DNA of 41,520 nt from an uncultured Bacteroidaceae bacterium (GCA_944320955.1 CALUJL010000013.1:1-41520); one strand, 5' to 3'; numbered from the stretch's first letter, positions 24,529 through 35,327 are shown. Notes: generated by a model from the sequence alone, not told the origin. Numbers and translations: made by a program.

Positions 24529-26817
24529 ATGGCGAAAATCACAAGAGAGGCTGCCTTGCTCTATCACTCCCAAGGCAAGCCGGGAAAAATAGAAGTAATT
24601 CCCACCAAACCCTACAGCACACAAACCGACCTCTCGCTGGCCTACTCCCCCGGAGTGGCAGAACCCTGCCTGGAAATACAGAAAGATTCGCAAACGGCCT
24701 ACGACTATACCGACAAAGGCAACCTCGTAGCCGTCATTTCCAACGGCACCGCCGTGCTCGGACTGGGCGACATAGGCGCCATGAGCGGCAAGCCCGTGAT
24801 GGAAGGCAAAGGGCTCCTCTTCAAGATCTATGCGGGAATCGACGTGTTCGACATCGAAATCGACGAAAAGGACCCCGACAAATTCGTCGAGACGGTAAAG
24901 CGCATAGCCCCGACCTTCGGCGGAATCAACTTGGAGGACATCAAGGCTCCCGAATGCTTCAAGATCGAGCAGCGGCTCAAGGCAGAACTTGACATACCCG
25001 TCATGCACGACGACCAGCACGGCACGGCCATCATCTCCGCCGCCGGCCTGCTCAACGCACTGGAAGTAGCGGGAAAGAAAATAGAGGACGTGCGCATCGT
25101 CGTAAACGGAGCCGGAGCCTCCGCCACCTCCTGCACCAAACTGTATATCTCCCTGGGCGCGCGGCTGGAGAACATCGTGATGCTCGACAGCAAGGGCGTG
25201 ATCCGCAAAGACCGCCAGGGCTTGACGGAAAGCAAGGCCTACTTTGCCACCGACCGCGACATCCGCACGCTGGAAGAGGCCATCAAAGACGCCGATGTCT
25301 TCCTCGGTCTCTCGAAAGGCAATGTACTTACCAAAGACATGGTACGCAGCATGGCCCCGAACCCCATCGTCTTCGCCCTGGCCAACCCTACGCCGGAGAT
25401 AACTTATGAAGACGCCATGGACTCCCGCCCCGACGTTCTCATGTCGACCGGCCGCTCCGACTATCCCAACCAGATAAACAATGTCATCGGCTTCCCCTAC
25501 ATTTTCCGCGGGGCCTTGGACGTTCGCGCAAGCGCCATCAACGAAGAAATGAAACTGGCCGCTGTCCGCGCCATTGCGGCCCTCGCCAAGGAACCCGTGC
25601 CTGACATCGTGAACAAAGCCTACGGCGTAAACGACCTGACCTTCGGCCCGAAATACTTTATCCCCAAGCCCGTCGACCCGCGCCTCATCACCGCCGTGTC
25701 CACCGCCGTGGCACAAGCCGCCATCAGCAGCGGCGTGGCCCGCAAACCGATTACCGACTGGGACGCATACAAGCACCACCTGCGCGAACTGATGGGCTAC
25801 GAATCGCGGCTCACGAGCCAGTTGCACGACATGGCGCGCAAGAATCCGAAGAAAGTGGTCTTTGCCGAGGGAACCCACCCCACCATGCTGAAAGCCGCCG
25901 CCCGCGCCAAAGCCGAGGGCATCTGCTACCCCATCCTGCTGGGCAACGACGAACGCATCGAAAAACTGGCAAGGGATCTGGAAGTGAACCTCGACGGAAT
26001 CGAAATCATCAACCTCCGCCACGACCGCGAGGCAGAGCGCCGCGACCGCTATGCGCACATCCTGGCAGAGAAACGAGCCCGCGAGGGATATACCTACGAC
26101 GAAGCCCTCGACAAGATGTACGAGCGCAACTATTTCGGCATGATGATGGTGGAGACCGGCGAGGCAGACGCTTTCATCACCGGCCTGTACACGAAGTACT
26201 CCAACACCATCAAGGTGGCAAAAGAAGTAATCGGAATCCAACCGGAATACAAACATTTCGGCACGATGCACATCCTCAACTCCAAGAAGGGCACGCTCTT
26301 CCTGTGCGACACGCTCATCAACCGCCACCCCGACATGGAGACGCTCATCGACATTGCCAAGCTGGCCGACAATTCCGTACGCTTCTTCAACCATACCCCC
26401 GTAATGGCCATGCTCTCCTACTCCAACTTCGGCAGCGACACGGAAGGCAGCCCCAGAGAAGTGCACGAGGCCGTGGAATACATGCAGCAGCACTTCCCCG
26501 ACCTGGCCATCGACGGCGAGATGCAGGTAGCCTTCGCGCTCGACAAGACCCTGCGCGACCAGAAATTCCCCTTCACCCGGCTGAAAGGCAAAGACGTGAA
26601 TACGCTCATCTTCCCCAACCTTTCGTCGGCCAACACGGGATATAAACTCATCCAGTCCTTCAGTCCCGACTGCGAGCTCATAGGCCCGATACAAATGGGC
26701 TTGAACAAACCCATCCACTTCACCGACTCCGAAAGCTCCGTGCGGGACATCCTGAACATCACGGCCATCGCCGTGATCGACGCCATCGTCATGGAAAGCA
26801 AGAAGAAGCAGGGCTGA
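24529..26817 (+). CDS. maeB: NADP-dependent malic enzyme with C-terminal phosphotransacetylase-like domain
   Basis: A 762-residue cytoplasmic enzyme that oxidatively decarboxylates malate to pyruvate and produces NADPH. The N-terminal malic domain shows [54 protein letters not shown]. The NAD(P)-binding domain has [13 protein letters not shown] and [10 protein letters not shown]. From about residue 430 a phosphate acetyltransferase-like domain follows ([17 protein letters not shown] ... [32 protein letters not shown]). In this fusion class it is thought to sense acetyl-CoA rather than catalyse. Length is typical. The start at 24529 lies after the promoter box. A repeat array begins one base after the stop and a strong terminator follows. 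Confidence 0.96.
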   Translation: MAKITREAALLYHSQGKPGKIEVIPTKPYSTQTDLSLAYSPGVAEPCLEIQKDSQTAYDYTDKGNLVAVISNGTAVLGLGDIGAMSGKPVMEGKGLLFKIYAGIDVFDIEIDEKDPDKFVETVKRIAPTFGGINLEDIKAPECFKIEQRLKAELDIPVMHDDQHGTAIISAAGLLNALEVAGKKIEDVRIVVNGAGASATSCTKLYISLGARLENIVMLDSKGVIRKDRQGLTESKAYFATDRDIRTLEEAIKDADVFLGLSKGNVLTKDMVRSMAPNPIVFALANPTPEITYEDAMDSRPDVLMSTGRSDYPNQINNVIGFPYIFRGALDVRASAINEEMKLAAVRAIAALAKEPVPDIVNKAYGVNDLTFGPKYFIPKPVDPRLITAVSTAVAQAAISSGVARKPITDWDAYKHHLRELMGYESRLTSQLHDMARKNPKKVVFAEGTHPTMLKAAARAKAEGICYPILLGNDERIEKLARDLEVNLDGIEIINLRHDREAERRDRYAHILAEKRAREGYTYDEALDKMYERNYFGMMMVETGEADAFITGLYTKYSNTIKVAKEVIGIQPEYKHFGTMHILNSKKGTLFLCDTLINRHPDMETLIDIAKLADNSVRFFNHTPVMAMLSYSNFGSDTEGSPREVHEAVEYMQQHFPDLAIDGEMQVAFALDKTLRDQKFPFTRLKGKDVNTLIFPNLSSANTGYKLIQSFSPDCELIGPIQMGLNKPIHFTDSESSVRDILNITAIAVIDAIVMESKKKQG

Positions 26818-26818
26818 C

Positions 26819-26889
26819 GGCCAAAAGTGCTGCCGCTTCCGGCAAAAAGCGCTGCATGCTTTCCAGAAAAGCGCTGCCGCTTTTTGCCC
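26819..26889. repeat. Intergenic palindrome array H in the maeB 3' region (three units)
   Basis: Units are CCAAAAGTGCTGCCGCTTCC (26821-26840), AAAAAGCGCTGCATGCTTTC (26844-26863) and AAAAGCGCTGCCGCTTTTT (26867-26885). They start right after the maeB stop and end 27 bp before the terminator, so they are part of the maeB transcript. Confidence 0.87.
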
Positions 26890-26916
26890 GCAACGCGGGA
26901 ACAAACGAGAAAGGAA

Positions 26917-26958
26917 TCGGATGCCTTACCAGAAACCGGTAAGGCATCCGACTTTTTT
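26917..26958 (+). terminator. Intrinsic terminator of maeB
   Basis: Perfect 14-bp arms TCGGATGCCTTACC (26917-26930) and GGTAAGGCATCCGA (26938-26951), a 7-nt loop, then CTTTTTT. Confidence 0.9.
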
Positions 26959-27140
26959 ATCCGGGCCTATATATAAAGGTATAGAAAAAAAACGCACCGG
27001 CCCGGCAAGCAAGTAAAGAAAGCATTACCGCCAATTCTCCACCCCGGCAACTCTGATTTTCTACCACAAAGCACTAAGCGCTTATGCATATACTGCTTTT
27101 TGGCATCTTCAGATTACAACACAGACGAATCTTTTCCATG
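26959..27140. other. AT-richer stretch between maeB terminator and gdhA control region
   Basis: I see no gene, tRNA or strong hairpin here. It is AT-richer than the neighbouring coding DNA and leads into the palindrome and promoter of gdhA, so it may hold further control sites. Confidence 0.4.
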
Positions 27141-27166
27141 TTTTTGCAATGCACACATTGCAAAAA
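27141..27166. promoter_or_regulatory. Perfect 11-bp palindrome upstream of gdhA (operator candidate)
   Basis: TTTTTGCAATG (27141-27151) and CATTGCAAAAA (27156-27166) are exact inverted repeats around CACA. No T tract follows, so it is not a terminator on this strand. It ends 65 bp before the gdhA -7 box, a position suited to a dimeric activator or repressor. Confidence 0.5.
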
Positions 27167-27231
27167 TGAGAAATCTAAAGAAACTTGGCAAATTCCCCAC
27201 AAGAATCCGATTATTGCTCATTCCGTTTTGC

Positions 27232-27239
27232 TATGTTTG
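27232..27239 (+). promoter_or_regulatory. -7 promoter element of gdhA
   Basis: TATGTTTG, about 73 nt before the ATG. The -33 region has only ATTG at 27213-27216, spaced too close (15 bp). A weak core promoter fits a gene that needs an activator. Confidence 0.62.
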
Positions 27240-27312
27240 TGAAGCATTCTTGCCAAATACATCAGGCACAGATACAGAAAAACGCTATAATCACAACAAA
27301 ATCAATTACAAG

Positions 27313-28647
27313 ATGAACGCACAAGAAGTATTGGAAAACCTGAAAAGACGCTTTCCCAACGAGCCGGAGTACCACCAGGCCGTGGAAGAAGTTATAACCT
27401 CTATCGAAGAAGAATACAACAAACATCCCGAATTCGAGAAAGTAAACCTCATAGAGCGCCTCTGCATCCCCGACCGGGTATTCCAATTCCGCGTCACTTG
27501 GACAGACGACAAAGGCAACGTCCAGACCAACATGGGCTACCGCGTGCAGCACAACAACGTGATCGGCCCCTACAAAGGCGGTATCCGCTTCCACCAGTCC
27601 GTCAACTTGGGCATCCTCAAGTTCCTGGCCTTCGAGCAGACTTTCAAAAACTCCCTGACCACCCTGCCCATGGGCGGCGCCAAAGGCGGCTCCGACTTTA
27701 GCCCGCGCGGCAAGAGCAATGCCGAAGTCATGCGCTTCTGCCAGGCTTTCATGACCGAATTGTGGCGCCACATCGGGCCCGACACCGACGTTCCTGCAGG
27801 CGACATAGGCGTAGGCGGCCGCGAGGTAGGCTATATGTTCGGAATGTACAAGAAACTGGCACGCGAGTTCAGCGGCGTCCTCACCGGGAAGGGCATGGAA
27901 TTCGGAGGCTCCCTCATCCGTCCGGAAGCCACGGGCTACGGCAACATCTATTTCCTTCAGGAAATGCTGAAAACGCGGGGCATCGACATAAAAGACAAAG
28001 TCTGCCTCGTATCCGGCAGCGGCAACGTGGCGCAATATACGGTGGAAAAACTCATCGAGCTGGGCGCTAAAGTCGTAACCCTCTCCGATTCCGACGGCTA
28101 CATCTACGATCCCGACGGAATCACCCGCGAGAAACTCGACTTCGTCATGGACTTGAAAAACATCCAGCGCGGCCGCATCAAGGAATATGCCGAGGAATAC
28201 GGTTGCAAATACGTGCCCGGCGCAAAACCCTGGTTCGAAAAAGCCGACATCGCCCTGCCTTCCGCCACCCAGAACGAGATCAACGGCGAAGCGGCCAAGG
28301 CCTTGGTAGAAAACGGCGTGTTCGCCGTTTCGGAAGGAGCCAACATGCCGTCCACTCCCGAAGCCATCCGCATATTCCAGGAAGCCAAAATCCTGTATGC
28401 GCCGGGCAAGGCAGCCAATGCCGGCGGCGTGTCGGTATCCGGCCTGGAGATGTCCCAAAACTCCGAGCGCCTCAGCTGGAGCGCCGAGGAAGTCGACGCC
28501 AAACTGAAGGGCATCATGCAGAACATTCATGCCAACTGCGTGAAGTACGGCACCGAGCCCGACGGTTACATCAACTACGTGAAAGGCGCCAACGTGGCCG
28601 GCTTCATGAAAGTGGCCAAGGCCATGATGGCACAAGGCGTACTCTAA
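27313..28647 (+). CDS. gdhA: NADP(H)-dependent glutamate dehydrogenase
   Basis: A 444-residue hexameric enzyme that interconverts 2-oxoglutarate plus ammonium with glutamate. The substrate domain shows NVIGPYKGGIRFHQSVN (about 82-98) and the catalytic-lysine motif LPMGGAKGGSDFSPRGKSN (Lys124). PAGDIGVGGREVGYMFGMYKKL follows (about 163-185). The Rossmann domain has CLVSGSGNVAQYTVEKL (about 232-248). Length and motifs match the short bacterial GdhA class. The start MNAQEVLENLKRRFP at 27313 is the family start; the open frame upstream includes the promoter. It is monocistronic and near other nitrogen genes (dapF, dapL, glnN). The palindrome at 27141 suggests regulation. Confidence 0.96.
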   Translation: MNAQEVLENLKRRFPNEPEYHQAVEEVITSIEEEYNKHPEFEKVNLIERLCIPDRVFQFRVTWTDDKGNVQTNMGYRVQHNNVIGPYKGGIRFHQSVNLGILKFLAFEQTFKNSLTTLPMGGAKGGSDFSPRGKSNAEVMRFCQAFMTELWRHIGPDTDVPAGDIGVGGREVGYMFGMYKKLAREFSGVLTGKGMEFGGSLIRPEATGYGNIYFLQEMLKTRGIDIKDKVCLVSGSGNVAQYTVEKLIELGAKVVTLSDSDGYIYDPDGITREKLDFVMDLKNIQRGRIKEYAEEYGCKYVPGAKPWFEKADIALPSATQNEINGEAAKALVENGVFAVSEGANMPSTPEAIRIFQEAKILYAPGKAANAGGVSVSGLEMSQNSERLSWSAEEVDAKLKGIMQNIHANCVKYGTEPDGYINYVKGANVAGFMKVAKAMMAQGVL

Positions 28648-28792
28648 GCCATAGATTCATACAGCCCCCCCGTTTCTTTGCGAAAAGAGACCGGCGGGTT
28701 CCACTGCAAGTTTTGTTCGCTATTCATAATTCATCATAAGAGAGACCCGATAGGGTTAAGTTTTTTAATCTATATTTTCCGTTATAACAAGC

Positions 28793-28827
28793 AGAGGGCG
28801 TCCGTGAGGATACCCTCTCTTTTTTTG
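28793..28827 (+). terminator. Intrinsic terminator downstream of gdhA
   Basis: AGAGGGCGTCC (28793-28803) pairs with GGATACCCTCT (28808-28818) with one mismatch and one G-T pair, loop GTGA, then CTTTTTTT. It is 145 bases after the gdhA stop. It may end the gdhA mRNA or a separate small transcript. Confidence 0.78.
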
Positions 28828-28860
28828 CCCGCACGGGAAGATTTCCCCGGGAGGCGGGGA

Positions 28861-28915
28861 GTTTCAGATTAAAAGTAAAAGGCAGCCGTACAGTTTCAGC
28901 CTTTAATCCCGAAAC
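28861..28915. repeat. Imperfect inverted repeat upstream of dapF
   Basis: GTTTCAGATTAAA (28861-28873) and TTTAATCCCGAAAC (28902-28915) are inverted copies with a one-base offset. A GTTTCAGCC lies between them. It sits about 85 bp before the dapF -7 box. It could be an operator or an RNA fold; no lysine riboswitch pattern is recognised. Confidence 0.35.
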
Positions 28916-28998
28916 AAGCGAAAGAGAAAAACTGTCAGCACGGGCACCTTCAGAGAAACAAAGCAAGGCTTTCCCGAGGCAGCGCTTCCGCTTTGCAA

Positions 28999-29006
28999 TA
29001 CCTTTG
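28999..29006 (+). promoter_or_regulatory. -7 promoter element of dapF-dapL
   Basis: TACCTTTG, 50 nt before the dapF ATG. The -33 box is poor. Confidence 0.62.
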
Positions 29007-29056
29007 CAGCGAAACAAGGAAGAAAAGGAAGAGACATCAGCAAAAACGGAAGCAAA

Positions 29057-29866
29057 ATGACAGCAAACATACAATCTTTCACCAAAATGCAAGGCGCGGG
29101 CAACGATTACATCTACGTCGATGCCACCCGCCGCCCGCTCGAAAATCCAGAGCATTATGCCCGGCTCTGGAGCAACCGCCACACCGGCATCGGCGCCGAC
29201 GGCCTCGTCCTGATCGGACGCTCGGAGAAAGCCGACTTCAGCATGCGTATCTTCAACGCCGACGGCTCGGAAGCCGCCATGTGCGGCAACGCCTCGCGCT
29301 GCATCGGGAAATACGTCTACGAAAAAGGGCTGACCGACAAGGCCGAAGTCACGCTGGAGACAAAAGCCGGCATCCGGACTCTCCGGCTCCACACAGACGG
29401 CAACCGGCGGGTGGAGGCCGTCAGCGTGGACATGGGCCTGCCCCGCGTGCTCTTCCCGCAAGTCGAAATCCCGGGATTCCCGGCCGGAGGCACCGGAGTG
29501 AGCATGGGCAACCCCCACTTGGTCCTCTTCGTCGACAATCTGGAGCAGACCGACCTCTCAGAAGCCGGCCCCATGCTGGAGCGCCACCCGCTCTTTCCCG
29601 ACCGAACAAACGTGGAATTTGCCCAACTCTGCGGTGGGAGCGACATCCAGATGCGCGTCTGGGAACGCGGTTCGGGCATCACGCAAGCCTGCGGCACAGG
29701 CGCCTGCGCCACGGCCGTGGCCGCCTTCTTCCACAAACACGCAGGGCGGAAGACCCGCATCCACATGGACGGCGGCACACTGGAGATAGAGCTCCGCGAG
29801 TCCGACGGGCACGTCTGCATGACCGGCCCTGCCGCCTTCGTCTTCGAAGGCACCATCGAATTATAA
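29057..29866 (+). CDS. dapF: Diaminopimelate epimerase
   Basis: A 269-residue cytoplasmic enzyme that converts LL- to meso-diaminopimelate for lysine and peptidoglycan synthesis. The two pseudo-symmetric halves each supply one catalytic cysteine: Cys76 in [11 protein letters not shown] and Cys212 in [12 protein letters not shown]. The N-terminal [15 protein letters not shown] and the GMGNPH-like MGNPHLVLF are also typical. Length is normal. It is followed after 24 bp by dapL, whose product is its substrate, so the pair forms one operon. Confidence 0.96.
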   Translation: MTANIQSFTKMQGAGNDYIYVDATRRPLENPEHYARLWSNRHTGIGADGLVLIGRSEKADFSMRIFNADGSEAAMCGNASRCIGKYVYEKGLTDKAEVTLETKAGIRTLRLHTDGNRRVEAVSVDMGLPRVLFPQVEIPGFPAGGTGVSMGNPHLVLFVDNLEQTDLSEAGPMLERHPLFPDRTNVEFAQLCGGSDIQMRVWERGSGITQACGTGACATAVAAFFHKHAGRKTRIHMDGGTLEIELRESDGHVCMTGPAAFVFEGTIEL

Positions 29867-29890
29867 ACCGACCTTTCACACACTCACCCC

Positions 29891-31120
29891 ATGGCATCAG
29901 TAAACGAACACTTCCTCAGCCTCCCCGGCAACTACCTCTTCCGCGAAATCGCCCAACGGGTGGAACACTTCAAAGCCGCCCACCCCGGAGCACAACTCAT
30001 CCGCCTGGGCATTGGCGACGTGACCCGCCCCCTGCCCCGCGCCGCCGTGGAGGCCATGCAGAAAGCCGCCGCCGAGATGGGCGAAGCCTCCACCTTCCGG
30101 GGCTACGGACCGGAGCAGGGCTACGGCTTCCTGCGCCGCGCCATCCTCGAAGGCGACTTCGCCCCGCGCGGCATCGGCCTCAGCCCCGACGAAATCTTCG
30201 TGAGCGACGGCGCGAAAAGCGACACCGGCAACTTCGGCGACATCCTCGGCACGGACAACCGCGTGGGGCTGACTGACCCGGTCTACCCCGTATATGCCGA
30301 CTCCAACGCCATGGCCGGACGCGCCGGCGAGCTGCAGCCCGACGGACGGTGGAGCCGGATCACCTACCTCCCCTGCACCGCCGAGAACCAATTCATCCCC
30401 GCCCTGCCCCGGGAACGCGTGGACATCGTCTACCTCTGCTACCCGAACAACCCCACAGGTACTACCCTCAGCCGCACCGAACTGCAACGCTGGGTAGACT
30501 ACGCCCTGGCCCACGACGCGCTCATCCTCTACGACGCCGCCTACGAGGCCTACATCCGGGAACCCGACGTGCCCCACTCCATCTACGAAATAGAAGGAGC
30601 CCGGCGGTGCGCCGTGGAATTCCGCAGCTTCTCGAAGACCGCCGGATTCACCGGCGTGCGCTGCGGATACACCGTGGTACCGGAAGAAGTGGAAGTCAGC
30701 ACCGCCGACGGCAAGCGGGTGAGCCTCAACCACCTGTGGAACCGCCGGCAGTCGACCAAATTCAACGGCACATCCTACATCACCCAGCGCGGCGCCGAAG
30801 CCGTCTACAGCCCCGAAGGGCGCCGGCAGACCGGGGAACTCATCGGCTACTACATGGGCAACGCCCACCACATGCGCAGCGAACTCCTCCGCTGCGGCCT
30901 GGAAGTCTACGGCGGCACCAACGCCCCCTACCTCTGGGTGAAGACCCCGGACGGCTGCGGCTCGTGGGAATTCTTCGACCGCCTGCTCCGCGACTTCCAT
31001 ATCGTCTGCACCCCCGGCGCAGGCTTCGGCCCCAGCGGCGAGGGATACGTGCGACTCACCGCCTTCGGCACCCGCGAAGACTGCCTCGAAGCCATGGCCC
31101 GGCTCCGCAAAGGCCTGTAA
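29891..31120 (+). CDS. dapL: LL-diaminopimelate aminotransferase
   Basis: A 409-residue PLP enzyme that makes LL-diaminopimelate directly from tetrahydrodipicolinate and glutamate, bypassing the succinylase and dehydrogenase routes. Class I/II aminotransferase features are [35 protein letters not shown] (184-193) and the PLP lysine Lys249 in [15 protein letters not shown]. Length and motifs fit the DapL clade found in Bacteroidota, plants and Chlamydia. It is 24 bp downstream of dapF, and together they carry the last two steps to meso-DAP. The glutamate donor ties it to gdhA and glnN nearby. Confidence 0.96.
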   Translation: MASVNEHFLSLPGNYLFREIAQRVEHFKAAHPGAQLIRLGIGDVTRPLPRAAVEAMQKAAAEMGEASTFRGYGPEQGYGFLRRAILEGDFAPRGIGLSPDEIFVSDGAKSDTGNFGDILGTDNRVGLTDPVYPVYADSNAMAGRAGELQPDGRWSRITYLPCTAENQFIPALPRERVDIVYLCYPNNPTGTTLSRTELQRWVDYALAHDALILYDAAYEAYIREPDVPHSIYEIEGARRCAVEFRSFSKTAGFTGVRCGYTVVPEEVEVSTADGKRVSLNHLWNRRQSTKFNGTSYITQRGAEAVYSPEGRRQTGELIGYYMGNAHHMRSELLRCGLEVYGGTNAPYLWVKTPDGCGSWEFFDRLLRDFHIVCTPGAGFGPSGEGYVRLTAFGTREDCLEAMARLRKGL

Positions 31121-31148
31121 GAACCGGCCACAACACAAACATAAAACC

Positions 31149-31217
31149 CCAAAAAGCGCAGCCGCTTTCTGCAAACCGATGCAGCACTTTTCGCAAAAAG
31201 TGCTGCATCTTTTTTGG
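31149..31217. repeat. Intergenic palindrome array I between dapL and glnN (three units)
   Basis: Units start at 31151, 31173 and 31195, exactly 22 bp apart: AAAAAGCGCAGCCGCTTTC, AAACCGATGCAGCACTTTTC and AAAAAGTGCTGCATCTTTTT. No separate dapL terminator is recognised, so the array may stabilise or end that mRNA. It stops 40 bp before the glnN -7 box. Confidence 0.87.
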
Positions 31218-31237
31218 AAATTAGGCAGAAAACCCGC

Positions 31238-31258
31238 ACGGTTTCAGCCAGAAACCGT
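31238..31258. promoter_or_regulatory. Palindrome inside the glnN promoter (operator candidate)
   Basis: ACGGTTTC (31238-31245) and GAAACCGT (31251-31258) are exact 8-bp inverted repeats with a 5-nt spacer. They fill the gap between the -33 and -7 positions, so a bound protein would block or remodel the promoter. Confidence 0.5.
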
Positions 31259-31265
31259 ACCTTTG
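31258..31265 (+). promoter_or_regulatory. -7 promoter element of glnN
   Basis: TACCTTTG, 86 nt before the glnN ATG, overlapping the end of the palindrome by one base. No TTTG is found at -33. Confidence 0.65.
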
Positions 31266-31351
31266 CAGCCGCAGAGCGCTTCCCGGCCGCCCGAGGAGAG
31301 GAAAAAAGGAAGCCGCCCCGACAACCATTATACACAAAACCCACAGGCACT

Positions 31352-33535
<2,184 letters not shown>

Positions 33536-33550
33536 AAACGAGTAAAATAC

Positions 33551-33558
33551 TACTTTTG
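33551..33558 (+). promoter_or_regulatory. TAnnTTTG match right after glnN
   Basis: TACTTTTG, 15 bases past the glnN stop. If used, transcription would start at the terminator hairpin itself and give an RNA of about 50 nt. There is no -33 box, so this may be chance. Confidence 0.3.
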
Positions 33559-33564
33559 CATAGG

Positions 33565-33616
33565 AAAAGGCTGCTCTACCCGAAGCACTGTACAATCGAG
33601 AGGGAGCAGCCTTTTT
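33565..33616 (+). terminator. Intrinsic terminator of glnN
   Basis: AAAAGGCTGCTC (33565-33576) pairs over 12 bp with GAGCAGCCTTTT (33604-33615), continuing into further T bases. The loop is 27 nt. Confidence 0.82.
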
Positions 33617-33699
33617 CTCGTTTATCCGCAAAGCAACAAATGCGATTATATTGCCTCAACAACCAAGAAAAATCCAATCAAATCAAAAAAAGAACCGCC

Positions 33700-34662
33700 A
33701 TGTCCATTCTATATAAACCTTCCAGTCACAACTTCTTCCCAAGGTTCTTTATCCTCCTTCTTGCAATTTTTATGCTTTCTACCCAAGAAGGAATGTGCCA
33801 AATAGGCATCAATTTTGTCAGAGAATTAGCCCTAAAACAGCGACTTCAAAGCATCGACAAGCAAATCGAGCAACAAACTGACACCCTCGCCATCATGGCA
33901 TTACAAGCACAACGGGAAGCTGCACAAAAAGAACTAAACGAAATAGAAGCTCTCTCACAAGCCGATACAATAGCACGCCGGGCTCCCGACTTTACACAGA
34001 CGCCCCCCGACGAAAACACCGCCTCCATCAATAAAGAGACAAAAGATATCGCCCGGGAATCCACAGAATCCGATAACTCCGGCGACTTCGACTACGAACA
34101 TGACGCACGCCTCATACGCCACTACATCAAGCAGAAAAACAGTCTTGCTGCTGCAAACCACTTAAAAGAAGCTGTAAATCCGGAGATGCCTACCGACGCT
34201 TCCCTGCTATTTGACTACTCGGTCCTAGCACAAGAGGTCTTTAACGGGTTGACAAATGAAGGTTATACTGCAGCCTTCAGCATGGACTTAGGCGCAGCCT
34301 TCCAACTGCAAATGGCCTCTAATGAAATCGATTTGCTCCACACCGCATTATTAGTCTTAGCCACGGCAAAGGGAGAACAAAGAGCTGCACAAATACTCCA
34401 ACTCAAAACTGCAATGCGAGGCAATAATACGGTGAATACTCCACAAAGTGGAACCAATGAAAATCAAACCCCACAAAGTATCATAAAGCAAGAGACATGC
34501 TCGCTCTGTCATGGAAAAGGATGGATTGCAGGCTCCAAATCCCCTACTTATGGCAATACCGGCACCCATTGGTGTCAAGAATGCGGACAAAATGTCCTAT
34601 GGTCACACAGCCATGACCTCTGCCCCTCATGCAGAGGCAAAGGGACGATCCTCAATTTCTGA
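33700..34662 (+). CDS. Secreted protein with C-terminal DnaJ-like zinc ribbon, AT-rich gene
   Basis: A 320-residue protein I do not recognise as a whole. It has an N-terminal signal or anchor (FFPRFFILLLAIFMLSTQEGMCQ), a helical, Gln/Glu-rich coiled-coil-like part (about 40-90), a Ser/Thr/Asp-rich linker (90-135), and a helical middle. The C-terminal 60 residues contain four Cys pairs or half-pairs: CSLCHGKGW, WCQECG and CPSCRGKG. The CXXCXGXG spacing is that of the DnaJ zinc domain, here in an exported protein. The start at 33700 gives the signal peptide. The gene is clearly AT-richer than glnN and its codon use differs, which suggests later acquisition. It ends 13 bp from the convergent rlpA stop. 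Function unknown. Confidence 0.6.
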   Translation: MSILYKPSSHNFFPRFFILLLAIFMLSTQEGMCQIGINFVRELALKQRLQSIDKQIEQQTDTLAIMALQAQREAAQKELNEIEALSQADTIARRAPDFTQTPPDENTASINKETKDIARESTESDNSGDFDYEHDARLIRHYIKQKNSLAAANHLKEAVNPEMPTDASLLFDYSVLAQEVFNGLTNEGYTAAFSMDLGAAFQLQMASNEIDLLHTALLVLATAKGEQRAAQILQLKTAMRGNNTVNTPQSGTNENQTPQSIIKQETCSLCHGKGWIAGSKSPTYGNTGTHWCQECGQNVLWSHSHDLCPSCRGKGTILNF

Positions 34663-34675
34663 TTTTTACATTCTA

Positions 34676-35254
34676 CTATTCGCTTGAATATGCTTCTTTT
34701 TCTTCCTCCTCCTTGAGGAATTCTTCGGAGAATGTCAGTTTGTTCTCCCTCCGGGCGGCAACGGGCTTCTGCGTAATCATGCGGCGCAATTTCCGCGCGG
34801 ACAGGCGGCTTTCCCGCGTCTCCCGCTCGATGCGGGCCGCTTCCTCAAAGTCCAAAACCGGAAACGTATCGACCGCCACCAAAGGCACCTGTATCTCCGG
34901 CCCATGGTAAGAAGATACCTCCACCGTGACCACGCCGTGGCCCAACATGCCCAGCTGTTCGGCTGCCGAATGCGAAAGGTCGATGATACGCCCCCGCACA
35001 TGAGGCCCCCGGTCTTGTACCGAGACGACGACTTCCCGCCCGTTCTTCAGATTCTTCACCTTCAGCTTTGTCCCGAAAGGCAAAGTCGGGTGGGCACAAG
35101 TCAGGCTGTCGCGGTGATAAGTCATCCCGCTCGCCATCTTCCGCCCATGCAGACTCTTTGCATAGTAACTCGCCTTGCCCCGGTTTTGGGCATACAAACC
35201 GTGCCCCGGAAGAAGCAGTAGAATCAGAAGCAAAAAAGCTAAAACCTTACGCAT
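34676..35254 (-). CDS. rlpA: RlpA-like septal ring lytic transglycosylase domain protein
   Basis: A 192-residue exported protein with signal peptide (MRKVLAFLLLILLLLPGHGLYAQ) and a double-psi beta-barrel. Typical RlpA features are GKASYYAKSLHGRKMASG (about 26-43), CAHPTLPFGTKLKV with His55, VVVSVQDRGPHVRGRIIDLSHSAAEQLG with Asp81 and Asp92. The family cleaves denuded glycan strands at the division septum. A C-terminal basic/acidic tail replaces the SPOR domain of the E. coli protein. I start it at the ATG at 35254. A 20-residue upstream extension is excluded because a perfect promoter (35261-35292) lies there, leaving almost no leader. Confidence 0.88.
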   Translation of the reverse strand: MRKVLAFLLLILLLLPGHGLYAQNRGKASYYAKSLHGRKMASGMTYHRDSLTCAHPTLPFGTKLKVKNLKNGREVVVSVQDRGPHVRGRIIDLSHSAAEQLGMLGHGVVTVEVSSYHGPEIQVPLVAVDTFPVLDFEEAARIERETRESRLSARKLRRMITQKPVAARRENKLTFSEEFLKEEEEKEAYSSE

Positions 35255-35260
35255 CTGTGG

Positions 35261-35292
35261 CAAATATAAGCAATTCAGCAAGTTAACCCAAA
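35261..35292 (-). promoter_or_regulatory. Consensus promoter of rlpA, leaderless arrangement
   Basis: Minus strand TTTG (35292-35289), 20 bp, TATATTTG (35268-35261), then six bases to the ATG. Transcription should start at or within three bases of the start codon. Confidence 0.8.
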
Positions 35293-35327
35293 CTAATCTT
35301 GTTTTTTTTAGCAATTCGGGGCGTTTC

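Noticed and set aside
27100-27312. N-terminal extension of gdhA by 71 codons
   Set aside because: The stretch contains the palindrome and promoter of gdhA, and the family begins at MNAQEVLENL.
28678-28872. A 64-codon open frame between gdhA and dapF
   Set aside because: It runs through the terminator at 28793-28827 and has no recognisable features or start signal.
5260-31217. CRISPR array as explanation for the repeats
   Set aside because: The units are about 22 bp with no unique spacers, vary in sequence, are spread over many loci, and no cas genes are present.
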